From: Candidatus Saccharimonadota bacterium
GTDB taxonomy: Bacteria > Patescibacteriota > Saccharimonadia > Saccharimonadales > UBA4665
Assembly: GCA_029288485.1 (NCBI GenBank)
Contig: JARIHC010000005.1
Location: 24,067 to 88,066 of the forward strand
Reading direction: 5' to 3'
Length of the DNA: 64,000 nucleotides
The notes under the pieces are model-generated. The model was not told where the DNA came from and searched no databases. It worked only from the letters and a program-made list of their open reading frames with translations. Below are positions 50,833 to 59,443 of this stretch, piece after piece; position 1 is the stretch's first letter, and each line of letters starts with the position of its first letter. Both the position numbers and the translations under genes were made by a program.

Positions 50833-51426
50833 ATGTCGAACGTTATTAATAAAATTAACGACCAATATAAGAAGAAAGCCGTAGTTGATGTACGCAGCGG
50901 CGACACTGTTCGCGTACACCAGAAGATTCGCGAAGGCGGCAAAGAGCGTATTCAGATCTTTCAGGGTTTAGTTATCCGTACCGGCCGCAAAGGCAGCCAC
51001 ACTAGCAGGATCACGGTGCGCAGAATTGCTAGCGGTATAGGCGTAGAGAAGAGCTTTCTGCTGCATAGTCCGCTGGTTGTGCAGGTTGAGGTAACTAAGC
51101 GTTCCAAAGTTCGCCGTAATTATTTAACCTATATGCGTGAGCGCACCGGTAAAGCTGCCCGTCTTTCCAATGTGGACTTTGACCGTGAAGCCGTGAATGC
51201 CGTTCACGACGAAGCTGCCGAGGCCGAAGAAGCCAAGCTAAAAGAAGAAAAGGCTAAGGAAGCTGCCGCCAAAGCAGAAGAGAAAGCCAAAGAAGAAGCC
51301 GAAAACGAAGCTAAATTTGAAGCAGCCACTGCTTCCCATGATCAAACCGACGAAAAATCTGCCGACGTCGATAAGCCAGCAAAAGCTGATAAAAAAGCCA
51401 AAGAAGCAGAAGAAAAGACAGACTAA
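50833..51426 (+). CDS. rplS: 50S ribosomal protein L19 with long C-terminal extension
   Basis: 197 residues, compared with about 115 for ordinary L19. The ribosomal part ends near residue 115 with VEVTKRSKVRRNYLTYMRER and TGKAAR. The rest (about 80 residues) is a Lys/Glu/Ala-rich helix with repeated AKAEEKAKEEAENEAK-like text and no hydrophobic core. The start at ATG 50833 fits the -10 box. L19 sits at the 30S/50S interface, so the tail would be exposed near an intersubunit bridge. Confidence 0.95.
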   Translation: MSNVINKINDQYKKKAVVDVRSGDTVRVHQKIREGGKERIQIFQGLVIRTGRKGSHTSRITVRRIASGIGVEKSFLLHSPLVVQVEVTKRSKVRRNYLTYMRERTGKAARLSNVDFDREAVNAVHDEAAEAEEAKLKEEKAKEAAAKAEEKAKEEAENEAKFEAATASHDQTDEKSADVDKPAKADKKAKEAEEKTD

Positions 51427-51468
51427 AAGTTAGTTAACGAGCAAAGTCGTAGGAAACCCTTGGGCTGC

Positions 51469-51474
51469 TACAAT
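51469..51474 (+). promoter_or_regulatory. extended -10 promoter of rnhB
   Basis: TGCTACAAT ends 6 nt before ATG 51481; no Shine-Dalgarno sequence is present. Confidence 0.55.
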
Positions 51475-51480
51475 ACCTTC

Positions 51481-52038
51481 ATGGTTGCAGTTGGAATTGA
51501 TGAAGTGGGGCGGGGTTGTTGGGCCGGGCCGCTTGTGGCCGGAGCTGTTATTTTAGGCCAGCCTATCGCTGGCTTAAAAGATTCAAAGAAGCTTACCAAA
51601 AAACGCCGCAAAATGCTGGCCGTCGAGATTCAGCTGCAGGCGATTGCCGTGGGCTTAGGCTGGGTGCAGCCGCGAGAGATTGACGAGCTTGGCCTAACAA
51701 AAGCCGTTAGTCTAGCCATGCGCCGAGCGCTTGATCAAATCGCGGTTAGCTACGACGAAATTATCATAGACGGCAATTTAAACTTTTTACCGGATGAACT
51801 TAAAGCACGGGCTGTCATAAAGGCCGACGACACCGTGCCAGCGGTCAGCGCGGCTAGCATAGTTGCCAAAGTGGCACGTGATAACTTTATGGCGCAGATA
51901 TCTAGCAAATACCCTGGCTACGGCTTTGATAAACACGTCGGCTATGGCACCGCCTTGCATCTGGAACAGCTCAAAGTCCATGGCGTATGCGATTTACACC
52001 GTTGTAGCTTCAAGCCCGTTGCCGCCCTGTTACAATGA
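51481..52038 (+). CDS. rnhB: ribonuclease HII
   Basis: 185 residues. GIDEVGRGCWAGPLVAGAV carries the first Asp-Glu pair of the active site, IIIDGNL the next Asp and KADDTVPAVSAASIVAKVARD the last. It removes RNA from RNA-DNA hybrids, including single ribonucleotides. The ATG at 51481 is directly ahead of the domain and 6 nt after a -10 hexamer. rplS-rnhB-yraN is a conserved order in many bacteria. Confidence 0.96.
   Translation: MVAVGIDEVGRGCWAGPLVAGAVILGQPIAGLKDSKKLTKKRRKMLAVEIQLQAIAVGLGWVQPREIDELGLTKAVSLAMRRALDQIAVSYDEIIIDGNLNFLPDELKARAVIKADDTVPAVSAASIVAKVARDNFMAQISSKYPGYGFDKHVGYGTALHLEQLKVHGVCDLHRCSFKPVAALLQ
52031..52036 (+). promoter_or_regulatory. possible -10 element of yraN within the end of rnhB
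   Basis: TACAAT overlaps the rnhB stop codon region and ends exactly 6 nt before the yraN ATG at 52043. It could also be a chance match in coding sequence. Confidence 0.35.
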
Positions 52039-52042
52039 GCTG

Positions 52043-52387
52043 ATGAATTCAGTGGATATAGGCCGAAAAGCAGAGAGGGCCGCAAGCGTATATTTGGAGA
52101 TGCGTAGTTATAAAATAATAGAGCGCAACTGGCGCCGACCGCGCTGTGAAATCGACATTATTGCCGAAAAAGACAGCGTGATTTATTTCGTAGAAGTAAA
52201 ATATCGGCGCAGTGATGACCAAGGCGGCGGACTTGAGGCGATTACGTCTACAAAACTAAAACAAATGCGCTATGCAGCTAGCTCATGGATGGCTGAAACT
52301 AAATGGCGCGGCGCTTCACAATTAGCTGCTATTGAGCTGTCAGGCCCTAGTTTTACTGTGACCAGCTTTATAGATAACGTGTTTTAG
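52043..52387 (+). CDS. yraN: UPF0102 family protein YraN
   Basis: 114 residues. It matches the family pattern of a restriction-nuclease-like fold: GRKAERAASVYLEMRSYKII, NWRRPRCEIDIIAE and FVEVKYRR, in which the Glu-Asp and Glu-x-Lys residues would be catalytic. The role of the family is not firmly known. The start is ATG 52043, 4 nt after the rnhB stop; upstream in-frame codons overlap rnhB and lack the family pattern. Confidence 0.92.
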   Translation: MNSVDIGRKAERAASVYLEMRSYKIIERNWRRPRCEIDIIAEKDSVIYFVEVKYRRSDDQGGGLEAITSTKLKQMRYAASSWMAETKWRGASQLAAIELSGPSFTVTSFIDNVF

Positions 52388-52414
52388 CTCTATAGAAATA
52401 ACTTTGCTTATGCT

Positions 52415-52442
52415 TTGCCAGGGGTGAATATTACTTTATAAT
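52415..52442 (+). promoter_or_regulatory. promoter of the 316-residue orphan gene
   Basis: TTGCCA (52415-52420) and a perfect TATAAT (52437-52442) are 16 bp apart, 9 nt before a GTG start. Confidence 0.6.
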
Positions 52443-52451
52443 CTGGCTATT

Positions 52452-53402
52452 GTGGAAGAATTCCCTCAATATCACTATCCCAAAAACAGACTTGATAAAC
52501 GCCAGCTGGAACTGGCTGCCGATCTGTCGTCATCGCATGCCGTCGGTATAATCCAGCCGCTAGAAGTGGATCCTGAAAAATATCCAGCCATGGGTGCCTG
52601 GCGAGTGGACTCTAAGCCAATTGCTCCTGAAGACTTAGAGCGTATCGCCCACGACGTATATCCTCCTTCCGATGGAGTGCTGGAAGACCTGCAGACCGGA
52701 AGACAGGCGGAAAAGATCCATCGGATTGGCGAATTGCTTACATCCAAACACAGCATAATCAATACTATCCCGCATAGCAGCATATCAGATATCGGGCTGG
52801 CTCACGGCCTGCCAGTCATCGCTTTGCGTAAACTGGGTTACAAGTTTAGGTCCGGTATGGTGGTGAGCCAAGGCGTGACCATGCTTGGGCGCGAATATCA
52901 CGGGCTAATGATCCCCGTGCCGGATTATCTTGGCTACATGTGCGATACATCGTGGTATGTTTATCCCAAAACCGACAAAACGGCTAGTTCGGAGCTTGTT
53001 GAAGAGGTGTCCGAGGAGATGCTCAAAGAGCCAAACGGTTTGGTCAAGACTGATATGCTAGCGCAACAAGGCGAAGGCGGTTGGTTCATCACCTCTGCTG
53101 TTAACGCTACTAGTTACATCCGAGGGAAGAACGACGAACACTTGTTGGCCGGTATTACGTCTGGCACCATTGAGACCGTGATGGAAGAGCGCACCCGAGT
53201 TCAAAAATCTATTGCTGAAATGATGGGTAGAGAACAACCTATCTTTGAGCTTTGCGATGAACCGCTTAATATTAAGACGGCCGACGAAGCGCATGACTTA
53301 ATTGGGCATGGCATGGCTCACGACTTGCAGCGCGCAATCTCAGGCGCACGGGTTATTTACTTAGACCCGCGCAGGGGTATGCGAGCAGAAAACTTCCAGT
53401 AA
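52452..53402 (+). CDS. hypothetical protein with an acyltransferase-like HX4D motif
   Basis: 316 residues, no signal peptide. At about residue 107 there is IPHSSISDIGLAHG, which contains H-x4-D as in PlsB/PlsC glycerolipid acyltransferases, followed by YKFRSGMVVSQGV and GEGGWFITSAVNATS where later acyltransferase blocks would be. The other blocks are not convincing, so this is a hint only. GTG 52452 is used because TATAAT ends 9 nt before it. It faces the aminopeptidase gene 7 nt away. Confidence 0.5.
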   Translation: MEEFPQYHYPKNRLDKRQLELAADLSSSHAVGIIQPLEVDPEKYPAMGAWRVDSKPIAPEDLERIAHDVYPPSDGVLEDLQTGRQAEKIHRIGELLTSKHSIINTIPHSSISDIGLAHGLPVIALRKLGYKFRSGMVVSQGVTMLGREYHGLMIPVPDYLGYMCDTSWYVYPKTDKTASSELVEEVSEEMLKEPNGLVKTDMLAQQGEGGWFITSAVNATSYIRGKNDEHLLAGITSGTIETVMEERTRVQKSIAEMMGREQPIFELCDEPLNIKTADEAHDLIGHGMAHDLQRAISGARVIYLDPRRGMRAENFQ

Positions 53403-53409
53403 ATACCAA

Positions 53410-55989
53410 CTAATTTTTAATGTTCTCTAAATATTTCTTTAAGCTTGGTTCTTCACGCTGGCGCCACTTAACGCGAACTTCAATCTCGCTCATGCCGATT
53501 CGAATATTGCGTTTTAAGGCGGGCTCTTTTAGTTTGGGTTCAAAGAACGTTTTAAACTTAGCTTGCCATTCTGGAGTAGATAAGGGTCCGGCTGAGTACC
53601 ACAAAAAATATTCCATATATTTTCCGCCGTCAAATAGCTCCATTAACTTAGGCCAGCTGCTAGTTAGCCACTTCCAAGTTAGATCGCGGGCGTGATAATT
53701 ACGCATTAGGTAGGCGAACCAGTGACCTATGTCCTGGGGCCTAATTGCACCTTCCCCGGGCGTTTTGCTGAAGCCCCAGTCGATTAGCTGTTTAACTACA
53801 GCCGGCTGCTTGGTTGAACAAAGGGCTACGTTAATTGCATTTTGGACGTCCTGGCTAGAACTGGATTGATACTCTTCCATCAGCTGTTTGACCATAGCTG
53901 ATTTACCATGACGCACTGCCGCTCCGGCAATCAAGGACCTCTGGTCTGCTGGAAGTTTCTCTATGCTGCCGGCTTTTTCAAATAATTTAAGAGCGTGGTT
54001 GATAGCATCCTGGTTTTCGCCGGCAATACTTAAAGCTAATGCTGTGGTGCGCATATGCTTAGTGTTAGGGTCGTCACGTGGCTTATCTACCCAGCCAAGT
54101 TCCTTGTACCAGTATTCTGACAACTGCTGTTTGAATACTCGTAAGTTCTTGGTTGCTGCTTCGTCACCATCAACAAGAGTCTGAACTTGCCCCAAAGCTC
54201 GCATAAACATCATCCAGACTGCGGCTCTAGGTTCGCGCTCGCACTGTCTTATCAAATCTAGTATTTCTGTCATAGGATAATTGCCGGCGCGAACAAGCAA
54301 CAGCATATCATTTAACGCGTTTACCCGGCCTATAGCGTCAATTGAGCGTTCAACTATCCGCTGCTCAAGTTTCTTGCGGTCAGCTTCATCTTCGTAGCAG
54401 ACTATAAAATGACCATTGCCGCCGGCGTTAAATACAGGAGTTTCTGTATTGGAATAAGGAAGCGACATAGTTTGTTTGGTCATCAATGTTTTATCTAGCT
54501 GTTTATCAGCTAGTAGCGGAATAGGCCACAAGGAATTGTCTTCGCCGTCTAATAAAAAGCGCTTTTGAGAAAACTGCAGAGTGTCTTTTTGTCGCGACAC
54601 ACTAAGCAACGGCTGGCCCGATTGTTCTATCCAAGGTGTCATCAATTTATTTATGTCTTTACCGCTTGTTGCGCTGAGCTCTTTCCAGAGATCTGCCCGC
54701 TCAGTGTTGCTGTAGGCGTGCATTTTAAAGTAATTTTTTAGCCCTTTGCGAAACGCCTCTTCGCCGATATATTCGCGCAGCATGCATATTAGCCTGGCGC
54801 CTTTGGCGTAGACTATGGCTGGATCAAACAGGGTAGCTATTTCATCAGGATGCTTAACTTCTACACCAACTGATTGCACATCTTTATATATGTCGCGTTG
54901 AGATGCTGACAAAACACGGCTGGTGGCAAAATCTTCCCACTGGCGCCAGTCAGGGTGCAAGGCGTCGGGCGCAAGGTTTTCCATAACAGAAGCAAAACTT
55001 TCGTTTAGCCACAGATCATTCCACCATTTCATTGTTACTAGGTTCCCGAACCACTGATGCGATATTTCATGAGCGATAACTAGAGAAATAAGCTGCTCGC
55101 CGGACAGTGAGCGGTTGTTAGGATCAGACAGTAGTCCGACTTCACGGTAGGTTATTAGCCCCCAGTTTTCCATAGCCAAAACTTCAAAATCTGGCAAGGC
55201 CACTTGGTCGAGTTTTTTAAGCGGGAAAGGTGTTTGGAAGTAATCAACGAAAAACTCTAAAGTTTTAATCGCTTCGTCGTTAGCATACTTTAGGTGGTTT
55301 TTAGATTGGGCTACGCTTGCCCAGCTGCGCACCTCAGTGCCATCTTTAGCTTTGCCGGTTACGCCGTGCATCTCCCCGGCTGCGAAGGCTAGAAGATATG
55401 TTGACATCTTTGGCGAAGTTTCAAATTCGATAATTTGCTGACCGTCTTTAGTGGTCTGATGTTTGATCGGAGTGTTGGCGAGTGCAGTTTCGCCCGTCGG
55501 CACAATTAGCTTAAGGTCGAAAGTAGCTTTTGCTTCTGGTTCGTCAACGCAAGGAAAAGCTTCGCGGGCGTGGTGGCTCTCAAACTGCGTTACCAATAGT
55601 TTTTTGTCCTTGCCATTATGCTTAAAAAAGCAAGGATAAATACCGTGCATAGTGCGGGTGATTTTACCGCTAAATTCTAGGGTGATGGTGTATGTGCCGG
55701 GGTAAACGGATTCTTTGGTGTGCAGACGTACTTCGTCTAGGCTGTTCTGGTTATTAATCCGGCCTACAGATAGGTCTTTATCTTCTTTTTTGTCGTGTTT
55801 AATGACTTTAGCGCTGATTATTTTAAGTCCGTTCTGATGGAATGTAAGCCGTTTGGTTGGCGTGCCAATTTTGCGCCCGCGAATGCTAACCTGGCCGCTA
55901 AACGTCAAAGCGTCTTTATCTGGCCGCAGTTCCAACTGGTAATGTTCCGGCTGAAATTGCGTTTGCAGCCGCTTAACTTTTTTAGACAT
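53410..55989 (-). CDS. M1-family zinc aminopeptidase
   Basis: 859 residues. LAMENWGL near residue 272 is the exopeptidase GAMEN motif (with Leu for Gly), and HEISHQWFGN near residue 307 with the Glu of WLNESFA 18 residues later forms the zinc site. The C-terminal half is the helical ERAP1-like domain. There is no signal peptide. It would remove N-terminal amino acids from peptides, useful to an organism that scavenges amino acids. ATG 55989 has a minus-strand TACAAT ending 8 nt upstream. Confidence 0.95.
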   Translation of the reverse strand: MSKKVKRLQTQFQPEHYQLELRPDKDALTFSGQVSIRGRKIGTPTKRLTFHQNGLKIISAKVIKHDKKEDKDLSVGRINNQNSLDEVRLHTKESVYPGTYTITLEFSGKITRTMHGIYPCFFKHNGKDKKLLVTQFESHHAREAFPCVDEPEAKATFDLKLIVPTGETALANTPIKHQTTKDGQQIIEFETSPKMSTYLLAFAAGEMHGVTGKAKDGTEVRSWASVAQSKNHLKYANDEAIKTLEFFVDYFQTPFPLKKLDQVALPDFEVLAMENWGLITYREVGLLSDPNNRSLSGEQLISLVIAHEISHQWFGNLVTMKWWNDLWLNESFASVMENLAPDALHPDWRQWEDFATSRVLSASQRDIYKDVQSVGVEVKHPDEIATLFDPAIVYAKGARLICMLREYIGEEAFRKGLKNYFKMHAYSNTERADLWKELSATSGKDINKLMTPWIEQSGQPLLSVSRQKDTLQFSQKRFLLDGEDNSLWPIPLLADKQLDKTLMTKQTMSLPYSNTETPVFNAGGNGHFIVCYEDEADRKKLEQRIVERSIDAIGRVNALNDMLLLVRAGNYPMTEILDLIRQCEREPRAAVWMMFMRALGQVQTLVDGDEAATKNLRVFKQQLSEYWYKELGWVDKPRDDPNTKHMRTTALALSIAGENQDAINHALKLFEKAGSIEKLPADQRSLIAGAAVRHGKSAMVKQLMEEYQSSSSQDVQNAINVALCSTKQPAVVKQLIDWGFSKTPGEGAIRPQDIGHWFAYLMRNYHARDLTWKWLTSSWPKLMELFDGGKYMEYFLWYSAGPLSTPEWQAKFKTFFEPKLKEPALKRNIRIGMSEIEVRVKWRQREEPSLKKYLENIKN

Positions 55990-55997
55990 ATGCAAAT

Positions 55998-56003
55998 ATT
56001 GTA
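55998..56003 (-). promoter_or_regulatory. -10 element of the M1 aminopeptidase gene
   Basis: TACAAT on the minus strand ends 8 nt before ATG 55989. Confidence 0.45.
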
Positions 56004-56078
56004 CCTGACGCGCCCGATATTCTACAACGGTAAGAATATTGACTTATGCGCCAAACCATAGTATTTTGCTTAAATATT

Positions 56079-56792
56079 ATGAGTGAAGAGCAATCTAGTC
56101 GCCAGCGGTCTGAGATAAGAAACAGCAATGAGCGTCAGCAAGCAGAATCTATTATTCACTCTGTCGCAACTCGATCTAAGCGGTTGGGCCGCGGTCTAGC
56201 TGTGCTGGCTGTAGCAGCCGGCATTGCCTTAGGGGTGTCAAATAAAGCAGACGAACCTCAGGTTATCGCCTCTGAAATTACTATGGTGGGATCCATGGCG
56301 GCTGTTGGCCTGAACGAGCGTAGGGCTCGCCGCCGATGCAATAACGCTTTGGATGAGTATGCTGCCGCGCTCAGGCAAGGGGTGGGCTTAGCAGCGCCGC
56401 TACCTGAAGCTGATAATAGGTCAGATAATGGCTTGATTACCGAACCAACTAGCAAAATAGGCCGCTTTATAAATAAGACCAGCCGCCCCATGATAACCTT
56501 CGGGGCTGCCTTAATGCCTTTCATGGCAACTCTTGGGACAGCTCAGGCTATTTACTATTCAGAAGAGGGCGGGCCAGTTTTGCCGCAACATTTCTTAAAC
56601 GGGAGTCAAAATTATGAGGCCGGAATAATGATGGCCTCTATGGAAACGGCCATGGGGCTTGGTTTTATGTGTCTGTCGGGTGCTGGTACGGTTTCTGAAA
56701 AAACTTATTTACAGCGGCTTGACGAAATAGATGGCACAAGCGAAACTGATCCGTCTGTTGGTGTCGTCAACGATCAGCCCATAAGCGGCTAA
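56079..56792 (+). CDS. hypothetical membrane protein, 237 residues
   Basis: I do not recognise it. A charged start of about 35 residues is followed by a membrane helix (LGRGLAVLAVAAGIALGV), a second hydrophobic stretch (ITMVGSMAAVGL), a soluble loop, and two more helices near residues 145-165 and 190-210. It appears to be a four-helix inner-membrane protein. ATG 56079 is the first Met after which the sequence looks protein-like; an in-frame ATG at 56046 is possible. Confidence 0.6.
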   Translation: MSEEQSSRQRSEIRNSNERQQAESIIHSVATRSKRLGRGLAVLAVAAGIALGVSNKADEPQVIASEITMVGSMAAVGLNERRARRRCNNALDEYAAALRQGVGLAAPLPEADNRSDNGLITEPTSKIGRFINKTSRPMITFGAALMPFMATLGTAQAIYYSEEGGPVLPQHFLNGSQNYEAGIMMASMETAMGLGFMCLSGAGTVSEKTYLQRLDEIDGTSETDPSVGVVNDQPISG

Positions 56793-56803
56793 GCATTTAG
56801 AGT

Positions 56804-56832
56804 TTGACGCCAAGGAGCGCACGGAGTATAAT
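56804..56832 (+). promoter_or_regulatory. strong promoter of nusA
   Basis: TTGACG (56804-56809) and a perfect TATAAT (56827-56832) are 17 bp apart, the best consensus promoter in the window. Transcription should begin near 56839. Confidence 0.7.
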
Positions 56833-56843
56833 TGAATTTAATG

Positions 56844-56868
56844 TCCGGCCAATGCGGCCGGGTTTTTT
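56844..56868 (+). terminator. intrinsic terminator (attenuator) in the nusA leader
   Basis: The arms CCGGCC (56845-56850) and GGCCGG (56856-56861), extended by one T-G wobble, enclose a 5-nt loop and are followed by six T (56863-56868). It starts a few bases after the predicted transcript start and lies between the nusA promoter and the nusA ATG at 56893, so nusA transcripts must read through it. Confidence 0.75.
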
Positions 56869-56892
56869 AATACCCCAAAAGAGGAAAATCAC

Positions 56893-58122
56893 ATGGACTT
56901 AGATATGAAACAACTGGCGTTGGCCATCAAATCCATCGCTGAAGAAAAGAATTTACCAGAAGACTCAGTTAAAGAAGTCGTTGAGCAGGCGCTAGCCGCT
57001 GCTTATCGCCGCGACTATGGCGACCGCGAGCAAGAAATCCGGGTGAACATGAACCTTAACACAGGCGAAATCGATGTCTATGTTACTAAAGAGATCGTTG
57101 AAAAGGTGGAGCATCCGGGCGAACAGATCAGCCTGCAGGACGCACAAGTCCGTAAAAAGAGCGCTAAGGTGGGAGAGTCAATCGAAATTCACGAAAAGGC
57201 CGAAGAGTTTGGCCGGGTAGCCGCCCAGACCGCCAAGCAAGTTATTTTACAGCGCCTGCGCGAAGCAGAGCGCGAAATCGTTATGAATGAATATCAAGAT
57301 AAAATTGGTACTGTTATAAACGCTACTGTAGCCCGCGTCGAAGGCAATATTGTGCGTATTGACTTAGGCAAAGCTCAAGGCATTATGCCCCGCAGCGAGC
57401 AGATTCAAGGCGAACGCTATTACCCTGGCCAGCGCTTAAAGGTTTATCTGAAGGATGTGGAGCGCAGCTTCCGCGGGCCGCAGCTGGTGGTATCCCGCGG
57501 CAACACCCAATTTATTGAGTGGTTGTTCCGTGGCGAAGTGCCGGAAATGGAAAGCGGCGCAGTAGAGATCAAAGGTATTGCTCGTGAGGCTGGTGTGCGA
57601 ACTAAAATTGCGGTTGCTAGCAGCGTGCCGGGCGTAGATCCGGTTGGTACTTTTGTCGGCGGCCACGGTACAAGGGTGAACGCTGTTGTCAGCGAAGTTG
57701 GCGAGCAAGAGAAAATTGACATTGTAATCTGGAAAGAAGATCCAGCGGAGTATATAGAAGAAGCGCTTAGCCCTACTAAAGTAGCTAAAGTCGAGATTGA
57801 CGAAAAGAATAAGAAAGCTAAAGTAATCGTGCCCGAAGACCAGCAAAGTATAGCTATTGGCAAGTCTGGCCAAAACGTACGGTTAGCGAGCAAACTGACT
57901 GGGTATGAGTTAGATATCGAGGCTGAGAAGGGCGGCGAGAGTGTTAGCCAGCCTGAAGCCGGCGAAGCTAAAACCAAAGAACTGCCTAAGCAGCCCAAGC
58001 TCAAGAAGAAAAGCGAACTTGAGTCCTCACTATTAGAGGCTATCGAGGAACACGGCGAAGGCGAAAACGAAGCTAGCAGCGAGAATAAGCCGGAAAGTGA
58101 CACCAAAGACTCGGAGGAATAA
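56893..58122 (+). CDS. nusA: transcription termination/antitermination factor NusA
   Basis: 409 residues. The N-terminal polymerase-binding domain (SIAEEKNLPEDSVKEVVEQA and on) is followed by an S1 domain near residues 135-200 (INATVARVEGNIVRIDLG) and two KH domains (GVDPVGTFVGGHGTRV and AIGKSGQNVRLASKLTG). The C-terminal tail is acidic, Ser/Glu-rich, without the E. coli acidic repeats. It modulates pausing and intrinsic termination. AAAGAGGAAAA precedes the ATG. The leader holds a terminator, which suggests self-regulation. Confidence 0.96.
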   Translation: MDLDMKQLALAIKSIAEEKNLPEDSVKEVVEQALAAAYRRDYGDREQEIRVNMNLNTGEIDVYVTKEIVEKVEHPGEQISLQDAQVRKKSAKVGESIEIHEKAEEFGRVAAQTAKQVILQRLREAEREIVMNEYQDKIGTVINATVARVEGNIVRIDLGKAQGIMPRSEQIQGERYYPGQRLKVYLKDVERSFRGPQLVVSRGNTQFIEWLFRGEVPEMESGAVEIKGIAREAGVRTKIAVASSVPGVDPVGTFVGGHGTRVNAVVSEVGEQEKIDIVIWKEDPAEYIEEALSPTKVAKVEIDEKNKKAKVIVPEDQQSIAIGKSGQNVRLASKLTGYELDIEAEKGGESVSQPEAGEAKTKELPKQPKLKKKSELESSLLEAIEEHGEGENEASSENKPESDTKDSEE

Positions 58123-58127
58123 AATAT

Positions 58128-58778
58128 ATGAATATCACACCTGAGTTTAATCTGCGCAATCGAGTTTTAGCCATCACTGCAGTTGTTGGCAGTTTGCTGC
58201 TTAGTGGTTGCGGCGGAGATACAGAAACAGATGCCGGCCCACAAGTTGTTTCTAACATAGACCCGGTTAGCGCTTCGCTTAATGAGTACCGTGACGATGT
58301 CTTTTATCACCGGCATGCCCGCGTTGCTTTGAACGCTTGTGCCGGCTGGCAGAATGTTTCTGGCGGCATAACTGTTGTGGAGAATCCTGGGGTAGTGACT
58401 ACTCAAACTGCCGAAGGAAAGTACTCGTATCTAGTATTTTCTATAACCGATAGTGACAAAAAACCGCCTCATTTGCAGCAGATGAACGGTCCGCAAGTTC
58501 TAGTGGACGATAAGAACCGTGTGTTTGGAGGCGGTCCTTACAATGTCAACTTAAGCGTAGATATAGGAAAAGCTGGTTCCTACTACGCACATGCTACCGA
58601 GCGCGCTCTCTCTCAGCACCTGATTAGCGCTAAAAATGGGCAGGAATACTTTGAAGATGCTCAAACCGGCGCTCCGGTGATTAACTCAATAATTACTGAC
58701 GGTCCCTTCAAAGACAAAAGAGTATGGAATATTTGTGAAAAGCTTGGCAAGGATGAACCAGTTCCTTCTTTGCCTTAG
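58128..58778 (+). CDS. predicted lipoprotein, 216 residues
   Basis: A signal peptide with lipobox LLLSGC ends at about residue 28; the mature part starts CGGDTETDAGP. It has a Cys-containing NACAGWQNV near residue 66 and a late NICEKLG, which could pair as a disulfide. I do not recognise a known domain. It follows nusA by 5 nt and may share its transcript, although the pairing makes no obvious functional sense. Confidence 0.7.
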   Translation: MNITPEFNLRNRVLAITAVVGSLLLSGCGGDTETDAGPQVVSNIDPVSASLNEYRDDVFYHRHARVALNACAGWQNVSGGITVVENPGVVTTQTAEGKYSYLVFSITDSDKKPPHLQQMNGPQVLVDDKNRVFGGGPYNVNLSVDIGKAGSYYAHATERALSQHLISAKNGQEYFEDAQTGAPVINSIITDGPFKDKRVWNICEKLGKDEPVPSLP

Positions 58779-58792
58779 CGCAGCACACAGTT

Positions 58793-59443
58793 TTAATATA
58801 AATACCAGTTTCTAAAGTGTTTGGAGGTGAGGGTTAAACCTAGGGCTATCAGCCTAACGCTCAAATATGCACCTAAGAAACTCAGAACGAAGGCACCAAG
58901 ATTGTCGGGGAAGGTGCTGATAAGACCGTTGCGGAGTTCTTGACTAGCAATACCGAAACAGACGAGAGAGCCGATTGCTGCAGCGCTCACACCAGCCAAA
59001 AAAATCAGCATTTTAACAAAAAAATCATGCAGCGATCCTAACCAGCGCATAAAACCTCTTTCATGCTCTTGGCGTACTAGCTTAACACCGGTACCAACTG
59101 ACTGTTTAACGTTAAAAAAGATTTGCAGAAATCGAAAGACTAAAATATAAAGCAGAATACCTACTATGGACCATAACAGAAATAATGTAATGCGCTCAAC
59201 GCCGGCAAAACCGTTTATCTTATTAAATAGGTGCTGAATCGGTTGGTGCCATAGAGAAAAAGGATTGGCTTTTAGATTGGTGCCAAGTAGTTGGCTGTTG
59301 AAATCACTAATGTTAAAGAGTATAAGGGCTAAGAATGCTACTATGGCTTCGCTGACTACTCCATAAGTTCCAGGATAAAATAAATGTTTTAAAGTTAGCT
59401 GTCTGGCTTGGCTTTCGTTATATGAAACAGTTTCCATTGGCAT
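58793..59443 (-). CDS. multi-pass membrane protein, unknown
   Basis: 216 residues with four likely membrane helices at about residues 28-48, 86-108, 145-165 and 183-205. The hydrophilic loop between helices 2 and 3 is rich in Lys, Arg and Glu. No catalytic motif is recognised. ATG 59443 (or 59437, two codons later) is preferred over an upstream in-frame codon. It faces the lipoprotein gene 14 nt away. Confidence 0.65.
   Translation of the reverse strand: MPMETVSYNESQARQLTLKHLFYPGTYGVVSEAIVAFLALILFNISDFNSQLLGTNLKANPFSLWHQPIQHLFNKINGFAGVERITLFLLWSIVGILLYILVFRFLQIFFNVKQSVGTGVKLVRQEHERGFMRWLGSLHDFFVKMLIFLAGVSAAAIGSLVCFGIASQELRNGLISTFPDNLGAFVLSFLGAYLSVRLIALGLTLTSKHFRNWYLY

Noticed and set aside
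50787..50942. Extended N-terminus of malic enzyme
   Set aside because: The extra 52 residues overlap the divergent rplS gene and promoter and match no malic enzyme; ATG 50786 starts at the family's usual position.
57444..58106. A long open frame (220 codons) antisense to nusA, and a second overlapping one at 57436-57873
   Set aside because: They lie wholly inside nusA, have Ser/Leu-rich compositions typical of antisense shadows and no start signals. nusA is intact and strongly conserved.
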